Source of the DNA: Chitinophagaceae bacterium
GTDB lineage: Bacteria; Bacteroidota; Bacteroidia; Chitinophagales; Chitinophagaceae
DNA: 64,000 bases
Assembly (NCBI GenBank): GCA_016721385.1
Contig: JADKIE010000001.1
Span: 248,001 to 312,000, forward strand
Direction: 5' to 3'
Shown here: in pieces, positions 52,501-60,897 of the stretch
Layout of the letters: each line of letters starts with the position of its first letter
How positions within the stretch are numbered: position 1 is the stretch's first letter
Notes under the pieces: generated by a model
What the model was told of the DNA's origin: nothing
Seen by the model: the letters and a program-made list of their open reading frames with translations, nothing else
Database searches by the model: none
Translations under genes and position numbers: made by a program

Positions 52501-53192
52501 TATCTAACGAATCCATCAAATCCAAATCGCCACGGCGGTAAGCATCTTGTATTTTATTTTCAATTTCGTAGTACGATTCACCGTCTGTATCAATTGTTTT
52601 TTTCTTTTTCCTTAGCCATATCTGTATAGGCTTCCATTACTATTTTTTCAGTTTCGTAATAATCCTCTACCCCTGTAGCTCTTTTCCCCAATTTTTTTCC
52701 TGTTTGAAAAATATATAAGTCCAAAAAAGTATCTTCTTCAAAATCTTCTTTTGCCTTATAGCTACGGTACAATAAACTGTTTACAACTGTTGGCTCGGTA
52801 CTCATAGCCAGTTTAAGCTCATCTTCATATTTATTTATTCTAAAAGAGTTTTCTGTTAAAAAATCTTCGCCGGAAGCCTTGGTAAACCTTGCATAATTTT
52901 CCTGCATTTTGGCTAAGCGTACCATTTGTCCTTGCCATATATCGGGGTTTAATTCTAAGGCAACTGCATCTACGTTTTTTAAAGCATAGTAAAACGAATC
53001 GCTTAAATGAAAAACCAATTTGCTGCTAACATGCATGGTGCCAAACAGGTACGATGGCTTTTTTAACCCATTTCCGGTAATTTCCCAAAAAAGGCTTGGA
53101 TATTTGGTTGGCGCTTGTTTTTTTTGAGCCGTTGTTGTTATAGTACATAATGAAATGAGTACAAGGATTACGTAGTTCTTAAAATATTGCAT
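49506..53192 (-). CDS. very large TraB/GumN-family protein, frameshifted
   Basis: Signal peptide (VILVLISLCTITTTAQ), then the TraB/PrgY/GumN domain: LFGTMHVSSKLVFHLSDS with the GTMH motif, DAVALELNPDIW, and the second motif in ALFVGVGAAHLPGDRGVIEL. A long C-terminal region of about 900 residues follows; I do not recognise a family in it. Its last third contains helical, repeat-like segments (AKASQALSSVYYGEKGVPKI, AVALLRNNRPVVDSIIVQLA) that look HEAT-like. Breaks: near 52590, where an A missing from a seven-A run is added to give EKEKKTIDTDGESYYEIENK, and near 49745, where the frame resumes to ...NGYNSNSYGNDYEE and TAA at 49506. Total about 1,228 residues, several times the usual 300 of the family. 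Secreted or periplasmic; function unknown. Confidence 0.8.
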
Positions 53193-53297
53193 AACAGGTT
53201 ACTTTATATAATTAAAGATGCGGATTAGAAAATTAACCACAAAATAAACGTACAAATCTATTTAGCAATAGATATTTAACACTCTCTAAGTAATTTT

Positions 53298-53329
53298 TTG
53301 AAAAAAACGAGCTTTTTTAGTTAACTTTG
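53298..53329 (+). promoter_or_regulatory. promoter upstream of queA (TTG, 21 nt, TAACTTTG)
   Basis: A -33 TTG at 53298-53300 and a -7 TAACTTTG at 53322-53329 are 21 bases apart, an exact match. Transcription should start near 53336, leaving an unusually long leader of about 90 bases before queA. Confidence 0.75.
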
Positions 53330-53340
53330 CCCACTTTAAA

Positions 53341-53402
53341 ATCATGCCGTAACATGATAAGTGCCCGTTTGGGCTACCTAATATTGTACTTTCTGCGGCA
53401 TG
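53341..53402 (+). promoter_or_regulatory. structured, possibly bistable 5' leader of queA
   Basis: Three pairings can be drawn. Hairpin 1: ATCATG (53341-53346) with CATGAT (53353-53358). Hairpin 2: GCCC (53363-53366) with GGGC (53371-53374), loop GTTT. Long-range stem: CATGCCG (53343-53349) with CGGCATG (53396-53402). Hairpin 1 and the long-range stem share bases and exclude each other. No recognised riboswitch consensus (SAM-I, SAM-II, preQ1) is seen. Speculative. Confidence 0.35.
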
Positions 53403-53425
53403 TAACAATTTAAATTATTGATTAC

Positions 53426-54475
53426 ATGAAATTATCACAGTTCCGTTTCGATCTTCCTTTAAACCTAATTGCCCAAAACCCTACTAAAAACAGAGAAGAT
53501 AGTAGAATGATGGTTGTACACCGTAAAACCGGGCAAATAGAAAACAAACATTTTAAAGATATTATTGATTATTTTGACGACAAAGATGTTTTTGTAGTAA
53601 ACAACACAAAAGTTTTCCCGGCACGTATGTATGGCCGCAAGGAAAAAACCGGTGCAAAAATTGAAGTTTTTTTACTTAGAGAATTAAATAAGCCCAATAA
53701 ACTTTGGGATGTAATTGTTGACCCTGCCCGTAAAATACGTGTAGGCAACAAATTATATTTTGGTGATAATGATGAGTTGGTTGCCGAAGTAATTGATAAT
53801 ACAACCAGCCGTGGCCGTACCATTCGTTTTTTATGGGACGGTACCGATGCAGAGTTTAAACAAATGCTTGAAATTTTGGGCGAAACTCCGTTGCCAAAAT
53901 ATATTAAGCGTAAGCCCGATGAGGAGGATAAAGAAAGATACCAAACTGTTTATGCAAAGCATGAAGGTGCAGTAGCAGCCCCAACGGCGGGTATGCATTT
54001 TAGCAAAGAATTGATTAAGCGTTTGGAAATTAAAGGAATTCGTTTTGCAGAGGCTACTTTGCATACCGGCTTAGGCACTTTTAGACCTATTGAGGTAGAA
54101 GATTTGAGCAAGCATAAAATGGATGCCGAGTATTACCAGGTAGAGCCTACAGCTTGTGAAATTGTAAATAAAGCAAAAGAAAAAGGGCATCGTATTTGCT
54201 CAATTGGTACTACTACCATGAGAGCAATGGAATCTTCGTTTACGGCTCAAAAATTATTAAAACCATCGGAAGGTTGGACAAACCATTTTATACACCCGCC
54301 ATACGATTTTAGTATTGCCGATGCTTTAGTAACTAATTTTCATTTACCAAAAACAAGTTTATTAATTATGGCTTGTGCATTTGCCGGCTACGATTTAATG
54401 ATGGAAGCTTATGCTAAAGCCATTAAAGATAAGTATCGCTTTTTTAGTTATGGAGATGCGATGGTGATAGTGTAG
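53426..54475 (+). CDS. queA: S-adenosylmethionine:tRNA ribosyltransferase-isomerase
   Basis: Penultimate queuosine step: adds the ribosyl part of SAM to preQ1 in tRNA to give epoxyqueuosine. The 349-residue protein is intact: MKLSQFRFDLPLNLIAQNP at the start, RMMVVHRKTGQIENKHFKDI, VNNTKVFPARMYGRKEKTGA, GETPLPKYIKRKPDEEDKE, TVYAKHEGAVAAPTAGMHF, ATLHTGLGTFRPIEVEDL and LVTNFHLPKTSLLIMACAFA are all diagnostic. No tgt or queG gene is adjacent. Confidence 0.95.
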   Translation: MKLSQFRFDLPLNLIAQNPTKNREDSRMMVVHRKTGQIENKHFKDIIDYFDDKDVFVVNNTKVFPARMYGRKEKTGAKIEVFLLRELNKPNKLWDVIVDPARKIRVGNKLYFGDNDELVAEVIDNTTSRGRTIRFLWDGTDAEFKQMLEILGETPLPKYIKRKPDEEDKERYQTVYAKHEGAVAAPTAGMHFSKELIKRLEIKGIRFAEATLHTGLGTFRPIEVEDLSKHKMDAEYYQVEPTACEIVNKAKEKGHRICSIGTTTMRAMESSFTAQKLLKPSEGWTNHFIHPPYDFSIADALVTNFHLPKTSLLIMACAFAGYDLMMEAYAKAIKDKYRFFSYGDAMVIV

Positions 54476-54550
54476 TTTTTATGCAAAATTACAAATGTCT
54501 TGCAGATTGTAAAGTATTTTTTATTATTTAAAAAGAGTAGGTATAAAAAT

Positions 54551-54580
54551 AAGAAAGAGTAGCAAATGCTACTCTTTCTT
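54551..54580. terminator. bidirectional terminator between queA and the beta-barrel genes
   Basis: Perfect 14-base inverted repeat (AAGAAAGAGTAGCA / TGCTACTCTTTCTT) with an AA loop, between convergent genes. Its core resembles the hairpin at 55280-55323. Confidence 0.85.
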
Positions 54581-54600
54581 ATAAACTTTATTCTATTGAA

Positions 54601-55173
54601 TTAATTTTTTGAAGAAGCAGATCCTATTGTATAAGATAAGCCAAAAGCAATATTACTTGTTTTAACTGTAGCATCTTTTATAACTGTACCTAAGCCTAAA
54701 TTATAACGGCCATTAAAGCCTAAGCCATTAGTCATTTTGTAACCAAAACCTAAACCCCAAGAAAAATTAGAACCTTTAAATTCATCTTTGATGTTTGAAG
54801 TTCCGCTAACACCATCAATTTTTGATTTTGCACTTGCTAAAATTCCTATTTGCGGACCAGTTTCGCCGTAAAAACCATTAGAAATGTTGTATTGCAACAT
54901 TACAGGTATGTTAATATAGGAAGTCGTAATTTTTCCACCGCTAAACTTACCACCTTCTTTTGAAAATAATAATTCTGGTTGTAAACTAAAGTTTTCGGTA
55001 ACCGGAATATTTGCAAAACCTCCTAGATTGAAGCCTGTTAAAGATGAAAAACCATCAGCATCAGAGCCATTAAAATCTGCAAAATTTACTCCAGCTTTAG
55101 CTCCATATTTAGCCTGAGCCTGTGTAGTGTACCCTACTACTGCAAATGCAGCAAATAAAATAATTTTTTTCAT
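54601..55173 (-). CDS. outer-membrane beta-barrel protein (PorT-like/porin family), copy 2
   Basis: Small outer-membrane barrel of 190 residues: signal peptide (MKKIILFAAFAVVGYTTQA), then QAKYGAKAGVNFADFNG, GFNLGGFANIPVTENFSLQP, ELLFSKEGGKFSGGK, TSYINIPVMLQYNISNGFYG, ETGPQIGILASAKSK and alternating polar/hydrophobic strands. Role of this family is not settled (the PF13568-type outer-membrane beta-barrel domain). The neighbour at 55341 is a paralogue with the same signal peptide and architecture. Own promoter and terminator. Confidence 0.85.
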   Translation of the reverse strand: MKKIILFAAFAVVGYTTQAQAKYGAKAGVNFADFNGSDADGFSSLTGFNLGGFANIPVTENFSLQPELLFSKEGGKFSGGKITTSYINIPVMLQYNISNGFYGETGPQIGILASAKSKIDGVSGTSNIKDEFKGSNFSWGLGFGYKMTNGLGFNGRYNLGLGTVIKDATVKTSNIAFGLSYTIGSASSKN

Positions 55174-55203
55174 GTTCTTTTTTGTGTTTTTAATTTAAGG
55201 GCG

Positions 55204-55234
55204 CAAAGTTATGTTTAAAAAGTTGTAGTAGCAA
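55204..55234 (-). promoter_or_regulatory. promoter of barrel copy 2 (TTG, 20 nt, TAACTTTG)
   Basis: Minus-strand -33 TTG (55232-55234) and -7 TAACTTTG (55204-55211), 20 bases apart, about 31 bases before the start codon. Confidence 0.7.
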
Positions 55235-55279
55235 AAGTTACACATTTATTTTATAAACTTACTTGTATTTGATTTTGTA

Positions 55280-55323
55280 TTTTAATAAAAAGGAGTAGCA
55301 AGTGCTACTCCTTTTTATTAAAA
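55280..55323 (-). terminator. terminator of barrel copy 1, 21-base perfect inverted repeat
   Basis: A 21-base perfect stem with an AG loop (arms 55280-55300 and 55303-55323). Its inner arm GGAGTAGCA / TGCTACTCC is close to that of the terminator at 54551, so the duplicated unit appears to include gene and terminator. Confidence 0.85.
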
Positions 55324-55340
55324 TAAGTCTGTAATTAGAA

Positions 55341-55913
55341 TTAATCTTGAGATTTAGCACCACCAAAAGTGTAATGCAAACCAATAGAGATGTTGCTAGT
55401 TTTGATTTTATCGCTACCACTGTCTTTAGCAATATTGCCAAGACCTAATGAGTAACGAGCACCAAAGCCTAAACCATTAGACATGTTGTACCCTAAACCT
55501 AACCCTAAACCAAAGTTTGTAGAATTAAAAAATTCTTTTACATCGGTATCAGCAGTTTTAGCAGAAGCTAAAATACCTAATTGAGGACCAGCTTCAGCAT
55601 AAAAACCAGATTCGTTGTTGTACTGCAACATTACAGGAATGTTAATGTAACTTAAATTAAAATTTTGAGATGTAGTTCCATCATCAAATTTTGTACCCTC
55701 AGAAGAGAATAATAACTCTGGTTGTACGCTAAATTGGCTAGATACCGGAATGTTAACTAGGCCGCCCACGTTAAAACCAATTTTCATTTTGTTGTCAGAT
55801 ACATCACCTGTTAAATTAGAAAGATTTAAGCCAGCTTTAGCACCAAATTTAACTTGTGCTTGAGTTGCAAAACCTACTACTGCAAAAGCAGCAAATAAAA
55901 TAATTTTTTTCAT
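55341..55913 (-). CDS. outer-membrane beta-barrel protein (PorT-like/porin family), copy 1
   Basis: 190 residues, intact: signal peptide (MKKIILFAAFAVVGFATQA), QVKFGAKAGLNLSNLTGDVS, IGFNVGGLVNIPVSSQFSVQ, PELLFSSEGTKFDDG, LSYINIPVMLQYNNESGFYA, EAGPQLGILASAKTADTD, YNMSNGLGFGARYSLGLGNI and a terminal Phe-like barrel strand (ISIGLHYTFGGAKSQD). Over half of the residues agree with copy 2. Probably an abundant small porin-like or lipid-binding barrel; function not defined. Confidence 0.85.
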   Translation of the reverse strand: MKKIILFAAFAVVGFATQAQVKFGAKAGLNLSNLTGDVSDNKMKIGFNVGGLVNIPVSSQFSVQPELLFSSEGTKFDDGTTSQNFNLSYINIPVMLQYNNESGFYAEAGPQLGILASAKTADTDVKEFFNSTNFGLGLGLGYNMSNGLGFGARYSLGLGNIAKDSGSDKIKTSNISIGLHYTFGGAKSQD

Positions 55914-55947
55914 GTTACGTTTTTTTCGTTTTTAAAATTAAGTACTG

Positions 55948-55977
55948 CAAAACTATATTTAAAGCTTGCAGTTCCAA
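55948..55977 (-). promoter_or_regulatory. promoter of barrel copy 1 (TTG, 19 nt, TAGTTTTG)
   Basis: Minus-strand -33 TTG (55975-55977) and -7 TAGTTTTG (55948-55955), 19 bases apart, about 35 bases before the start codon. Confidence 0.65.
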
Positions 55978-56069
55978 AAAATTAGCCAAATATTTTAGTT
56001 AAAGAAAATTAAAACATTGTTAATCAATGTAGTTTTCTTAAAAAAAGATATGGCTATCCTTATATATTC

Positions 56070-57008
56070 TTATATATTTTGGAGCATTTCTTCCGTCATT
56101 ATAGCCAGGTTGTATTCCTCTTTCCATCCCCAATCTTTTCTTGCAACACTATCGTCAATACTTTGTGGCCAACTGTTAGCAATTTGTTGCCGGTAATCCG
56201 GTTTATAATCTATTGCAAAATCGGGTATATGCTTTTTTATTTCGTCCGCAATTTCTTTAGGCGAAAAGCTCATGCCCGATAAATTGTATGATGTACGTAT
56301 CGATATTTTTTCGGCAGGCGCTTCCATTAATTCTATTGTTGCCCTAATGGCATCGGGCATATACATCATGGGCAGGTACGTATTTTTATCTAAAAAACTA
56401 GTGTATTTTTTTCTTCTTTTGCTTCATGAAAAATCTCTACAGCATAATCGGGTTGTACCTCCACCAGGTTCGCTTTTATAACTTATTAGGCCGGGATAAC
56501 GCAGACTTCTAACATCTACTCCGTATCTGTTAAAATAATAATTGCACCAAAACTCTCCGGCATACTTACTTATGCCATAAACAGTAATTGGCTCAATAAT
56601 AGTTTGCTGAGGGCAATTTTGTTTTGGAGATGTGGGGCCAAAAACTGCAATGCTGCTTGGCCAATATACTTTATGCAATTTTTCTTCTCGGGCTATATCT
56701 AAAACATTTAAAAGGCTTTGCATATTTAAACTCCATGCAAGGTTTGGATTTTTTTCGCCGGTGGCAGATAAAATTGCTGCCAGCAAATATATTTGTGTAA
56801 TGTTTTGGCGAATAACCTGTACATGCAACATTTCTTTGTTCATTACATCCAGACTTACATAAGGCCCGGTGCCTTTAAGTAGTGGATTCTCCTCTCTTAA
56901 GTCGCTTGCTACCACATTGGCATTGCCATAAATTTTTCGTAGCGCCATTGTAAGCTCTACACCTATTTGACCACTTGCGCCAATCACTAATATTTTTTCT
57001 TTTACCAT
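56070..57008 (-). CDS. tdh: L-threonine 3-dehydrogenase (extended SDR type), frameshifted
   Basis: Oxidises L-threonine to 2-amino-3-ketobutyrate. N-terminal NAD fold LVIGASGQIGVELTMALRK, IYLLAAILSATGEKNP, the WPSSIAVFGPTSPKQ segment, catalytic Tyr-Lys in VYGISKYAGEFW, and LRYPGLISYKSEPGGGTT. Two breaks near 56400-56445: with one C removed the frame reads TTDYAVEIFHEAKEEK, and one added A then gives YTSFLDKNTYLPMMYMPDAI. The C-terminal part is RATIELMEAP, IRTSYNLSGMSF and SWPQSIDDSVARKDWGWKEE. About 315 residues, matching the Flavobacterium/Cupriavidus-type threonine dehydrogenase. Some close relatives are annotated as NAD-dependent epimerases. Confidence 0.86.
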
Positions 57009-57056
57009 AACAATCGTTTAATAAGGTGTAAATGTAAAATTGAAAATTGAATATAT

Positions 57057-57064
57057 TAACTTTG
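57057..57064 (+). promoter_or_regulatory. -7 box (TAACTTTG) at kdsA
   Basis: TAACTTTG ends only 4 bases before the ATG at 57069, so a transcript from here would start at or after that ATG. It suggests that translation may begin at the next in-frame ATG, 57099 (MQQYNKNNFFLIAGPC). Confidence 0.35.
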
Positions 57065-57068
57065 AGGT

Positions 57069-57889
57069 ATGGAAAAATATTTGCAAGATTTATTTAGAAT
57101 GCAGCAGTACAATAAAAATAATTTCTTTTTAATTGCCGGTCCGTGTGTTGTAGAGGGCGAAGATTTAGTGATGGAAGTGGCAGAAAAAGTATCCTCAATT
57201 TGTTCAAAATTTTCAATCCCATATATTTTTAAAGCATCTTACCGCAAAGCAAACCGTACGGCAGCATCTTCCTTTACAGGCATTGGCGATGAAAAAGCTT
57301 TACAGTTGATAAAAAAGTTGGAGAAAAATATAATATCCCCACAACAACAGATATACACACAGCACAAGAAGCTGCTATGGCCGCTAATTATGTTGATATT
57401 TTACAAATACCTGCCTTTTTGTGCCGCCAAACCGATTTACTGGAGGCTGCCGCAAAAACAGGCAAAATTGTAAATGTAAAAAAAGGCCAGTTTTTAAGTG
57501 GACCATCTATGAAATTTGCTGTAGAAAAAATTAAGAATGCAGGAAACGATAAAGTTGGATTAATTGAAAGAGGTAACACCTTTGGATATCAGGATTTGGT
57601 AGTTGATTATCGAAACATTACCTGGATGAATGCGATTGGCGTACCTGTAATTATGGATTGTACCCATTCACTGCAACAACCTAATCAAACAAGTGGTGTT
57701 ACTGGCGGCAACCCTCAATTGATTGAAACTATTGCCAAAGCTGCTATTGCTACAGGAGCTGATGGATTATTTATAGAAACGCACCCAAATCCATCCATAG
57801 CAAAAAGCGATGGGGCCAATATGCTTACATTAGATTTGCTTGAGCCTCTTTTAGAAAAACTTATAAAAATAAAAGCAGCCATTATTTAA
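57069..57889 (+). CDS. kdsA: 3-deoxy-8-phosphooctulonate synthase (KdsA), frameshifted
   Basis: Condenses arabinose 5-phosphate with phosphoenolpyruvate to make Kdo 8-phosphate for LPS. Motifs: LIAGPCVVEGEDL, IFKASYRKANRTAASSFTGI, then after one A added to the run near 57312 IPTTTDIHTAQEAAMAANYV, DILQIPAFLCRQTDLLEAAA, VNVKKGQFLSGPSMKF, ERGNTFGYQDLVVDYR, VIMDCTHSLQQPNQTSGVTG and ETHPNPSIAKSDGANML. The Cys in AGPC marks the metal-dependent KdsA class. About 273 residues from 57069, or 263 from 57099. Works upstream of waaA (15652-16905). I do not call it DAHP synthase: RKANRT and SFTGIGD are KdsA-specific. Confidence 0.9.
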
Positions 57890-58133
57890 AACAAAAATAC
57901 CGCCAAGGCGGTACATTGCTGCTGATTTAGTGACTCATACTACTTTGAGTCAATTAGTTTTAGATAACCGGATATTGCTTTAAAACGGGATAACTTGTAT
58001 ATCTTACCTAATATATTAAGATTTACTACCAACTAAGTCGAAAGTTGATATGAAGTGGTTGCATAAACAATTATTTTTTGTAATTTTTTTCTCTAAAAAG
58101 AAATAATTGCACTGAAAACCAATACATTACGAA

Positions 58134-58352
58134 TTAATACTTAATAGGATTTCTTTTGCTATTTAAAATATAGCGTTTAACATTCATCCAAAAGGCAATA
58201 AATAAATAGATGATTAATGGAGAACCCATTGTAATAAAAGAAAGATAAATAAAGTATTTTCTTATGGTTGATGTAGCAATGCCCATTTTTTCGCCAATAG
58301 CACTGCAAACACCAAAAACATGCCACTCAATAAAATTCTTCACTTTATTCAT
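58134..58352 (-). CDS. PspC-domain membrane protein
   Basis: 72 residues: KNFIEWHVFGVCSAIGEKMG, IATSTIRKYFIYLSFITM, then a transmembrane helix (GSPLIIYLFIAFWMNVKRYI). GVCxAIGEKxGI and the SxIRKYFIYLSF segment are the PspC domain, a small membrane domain linked to envelope stress in other bacteria. No pspA/B gene is adjacent. The 244 bases between kdsA and this gene hold two weak hairpins (TACCGCC/GGCGGTA at 57899-57914; GACTCA/TGAGTC further on) and nothing else I can name. Confidence 0.78.
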   Translation of the reverse strand: MNKVKNFIEWHVFGVCSAIGEKMGIATSTIRKYFIYLSFITMGSPLIIYLFIAFWMNVKRYILNSKRNPIKY

Positions 58353-58424
58353 ATCTCAAAAATAATAACATTTTGTACCAAAAACAAGCTTTTAAATAGT
58401 GGCCGATTTTTTGTAATTTGCAAC

Positions 58425-58562
58425 TTGATTTGAAAAATTGATGATTTGGAAATTTGATAATTAAATAGCTGTCTGCTTCTCATAATACTATCCTTTCATT
58501 TTTTACAAATAGTCCGGTTTTTCAAATCACCAAAATTGCTCATTTACAAATCTTCAAATTAA
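58425..58562. repeat. imperfect AT-rich inverted repeat upstream of acn
   Basis: The segment near 58425-58463 is rich in ATTTG/GAAATTTG words on the plus strand, and 58522-58562 is rich in the complementary CAAAT/CTTCAAATT words. They could pair as an imperfect long stem. Such ATTTG-word inverted repeats occur in Bacteroidota intergenic DNA, as I recall. No transposase nearby. Confidence 0.3.
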
Positions 58563-58566
58563 TTCT

Positions 58567-60839
58567 ATGGCTTTCGACATTGAAATGATTAAATCGCTTT
58601 ATGCAAATTTTGCCACTAAAGTAGAGGCTGCAAGAAAAGTAGTAGGTAAACCTTTAACTCTTACCGAAAAATATTATATGCACATCTTACCGAAGGTAAT
58701 GCTACCAAGGCATACAGCCGAGGTGCAGCTTATGTAGATTTTGCACCCGACAGAGTGGCTATGCAAGATGCTACAGCACAAATGGCATTGTTGCAATTTA
58801 TGCAAAGTGGCCGCAGTAAAGTTGCCGTACCAAGTACAGTGCATTGCGATCATTTAATTGAAGCCAAAGTAAACAGCAAAACCGATTTAGACAGAGCCGT
58901 TACCGAAAGCAGTGAAGTGTACGATTTCTTAGCATCTGTATCAAACAAATATGGTATTGGATTTTGGAAACCCGGTGCAGGTATTATACATCAGGTTGTA
59001 TTAGAAAATTATGCTTTTCCGGGCGGAATGATGATTGGTACAGATAGCCATACCGTAAACGCAGGCGGTTTAGGCATGATTGCCATTGGAGTTGGAGGTG
59101 CAGATGCTTGCGATGTAATGGCCGGATTACCATGGGAATTAAAAATGCCCAAGTTAATTGGCGTTAAACTAACAGGTAAGCTTAGTGGATGGACAGCCCC
59201 TAAAGATGTTATTTTAAAAGTTGCCGGCATACTTACGGTAAAAGGTGGCACAGGTGCGGTGGTGGAATATTTTGGCGAAGGTGCTACCAGCATGAGTTGT
59301 ACTGGTAAAGGAACCATTTGTAATATGGGAGCCGAGATTGGTGCAACCACATCTACCTTTGGATATGATGAAAGCATGAGCCGTTATTTAAAAGCTACCG
59401 GCCGTGAAGAAATTGCAACTGCTGCAGATGCCATAAAAGAACATTTAACCGGCGATGCAGAAGTTTATGCAAATCCATCTGCTTATTTTGATGAAGTAAT
59501 TGAAATTGATTTAAATACGTTAGAGCCACACTTAAACGGCCCATTCACTCCCGATTTAGCCACGCCTATTTCTAAAATGAAAGAAGCTGCTTTGGCGAAC
59601 GGATGGCCAACAAAAATTGAAGTAGGTTTAATAGGCAGCTGTACCAATAGCAGTTACGAAGATATTAGCCGTGCAGTAAGTTTAGCCAAACAAGTAAGCG
59701 AAAAAGGGTTAAAATTAAATGCCGAATTTAAAATTACACCAGGTAGTGAACAAGTACGATATACAATAGAAAGAGATGGGTTTTTAGGTGTTTTTGATAA
59801 GATTGGTGCAACAGTTTATGCCAATGCTTGTGGCCCATGTATTGGTATGTGGGCAAGGGTTGGTGCCGAAAAAGCTGAGAAAAATACCATTGTACACAGT
59901 TTTAACAGAAACTTTGCTAAACGTGCCGATGGCAACCCGAATACTTACGCATTTGTTGGCAGCCCGGAGATTGTAACTGCAATGGCCATTGCAGGAGATT
60001 TAACCTTTAATCCACTTACAGATACACTTACCAATGATAAGGGCCAGCAAGTTAAATTAGATCCTCCTACCGGAGATGAGTTGCCTCCAAAAGGCTTTGC
60101 AGTTGAAGATGCAGGCTATCAAAAACCTGCCGAAGATGGAAGTGGAGTACAAGTATTAGTATCGCCGGATAGTAAGCGTTTACAATTGCTTGATCCATTT
60201 GCAGCATGGGAAGGCAAAGACCTTAACGGTTTAAAATTATTAATAAAAGCAAAAGGAAAATGTACAACCGATCATATTAGTATGGCCGGGCCATGGTTAA
60301 AATTCCGTGGGCATTTAGATAATATTAGCAACAACATGTTAATTGGTGCTGTAAATTTCTTTAATGAAAAAACGGATAACGTAAAAAATCAATTGACAGG
60401 CGAATATGGAACTGTTCCCAATACCCAAAGAGCATATAAAGCCGCTGGTGTTGGTACAATTGTAGTTGGTGATGAAAATTATGGAGAAGGTTCATCACGT
60501 GAGCATGCAGCCATGGAGCCTCGTCATTTAGGTGTACGGGCAGTACTGGTAAAAAGTTTTGCAAGAATACACGAAACCAACTTAAAAAAGCAAGGCATGT
60601 TGGCTTTAACTTTTGCTAATAAGGAAGATTATAATAAAATTTTAGAAGACGACACTATTGATATTGAAGGTTTATTAGCATTTGAGCCAAACAAGGCATT
60701 GCAACTTGTATTAAACCATGCCGATGGTAGTAACGAAACCATTCAAGTAAACCACACCTACAACCAACAACAAATTGAGTGGTTTAAAGCCGGCGGTGCA
60801 TTAAATATTATCAGAAGAGATTTTGCAGCAAAAGGATAA
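58567..60839 (+). CDS. acn: aconitate hydratase, frameshifted near its start
   Basis: TCA-cycle iron-sulfur enzyme that converts citrate to isocitrate. From ATG 58567 (MAFDIEMIKSLYANFATKVE) one A restored near 58672 gives ILYAHLTEGNATKAYSRGAA and joins the clean frame from 58755. Cys ligands of the 4Fe-4S cluster occur in IGSCTNSSYEDISRAVS and NACGPCIGMWARV; SHTVNAGGLGMIAIGVGGAD and GEGSSREHAAMEPRHLGV are conserved. About 757 residues, the mitochondrial-type aconitase length. The C-terminus is intact (NIIRRDFAAKG), and a terminator follows the stop codon. Confidence 0.93.
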
Positions 60840-60863
60840 TTTTAATATAGATGAATTCAACTT

Positions 60864-60897
60864 AATAAAGCTCCTTTGTTAGGAGCTTTATTTTTGT
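60864..60897 (+). terminator. terminator of acn
   Basis: Stem AATAAAGCTCCT / AGGAGCTTTATT with a 5-base loop, followed by TTTTG. The 3' arm overlaps the end of the convergent MtfA-like gene. Confidence 0.8.

Noticed and set aside
53341..53402. SAM-II or preQ1 riboswitch at queA
   Set aside because: The conserved nucleotides of these classes are not found; only base-pairing potential is claimed.
57069..57889. DAHP synthase (aroF-like) assignment
   Set aside because: The RKANRT, SFTGIGD and CRQTDLL segments belong to KdsA, not to DAHP synthases.
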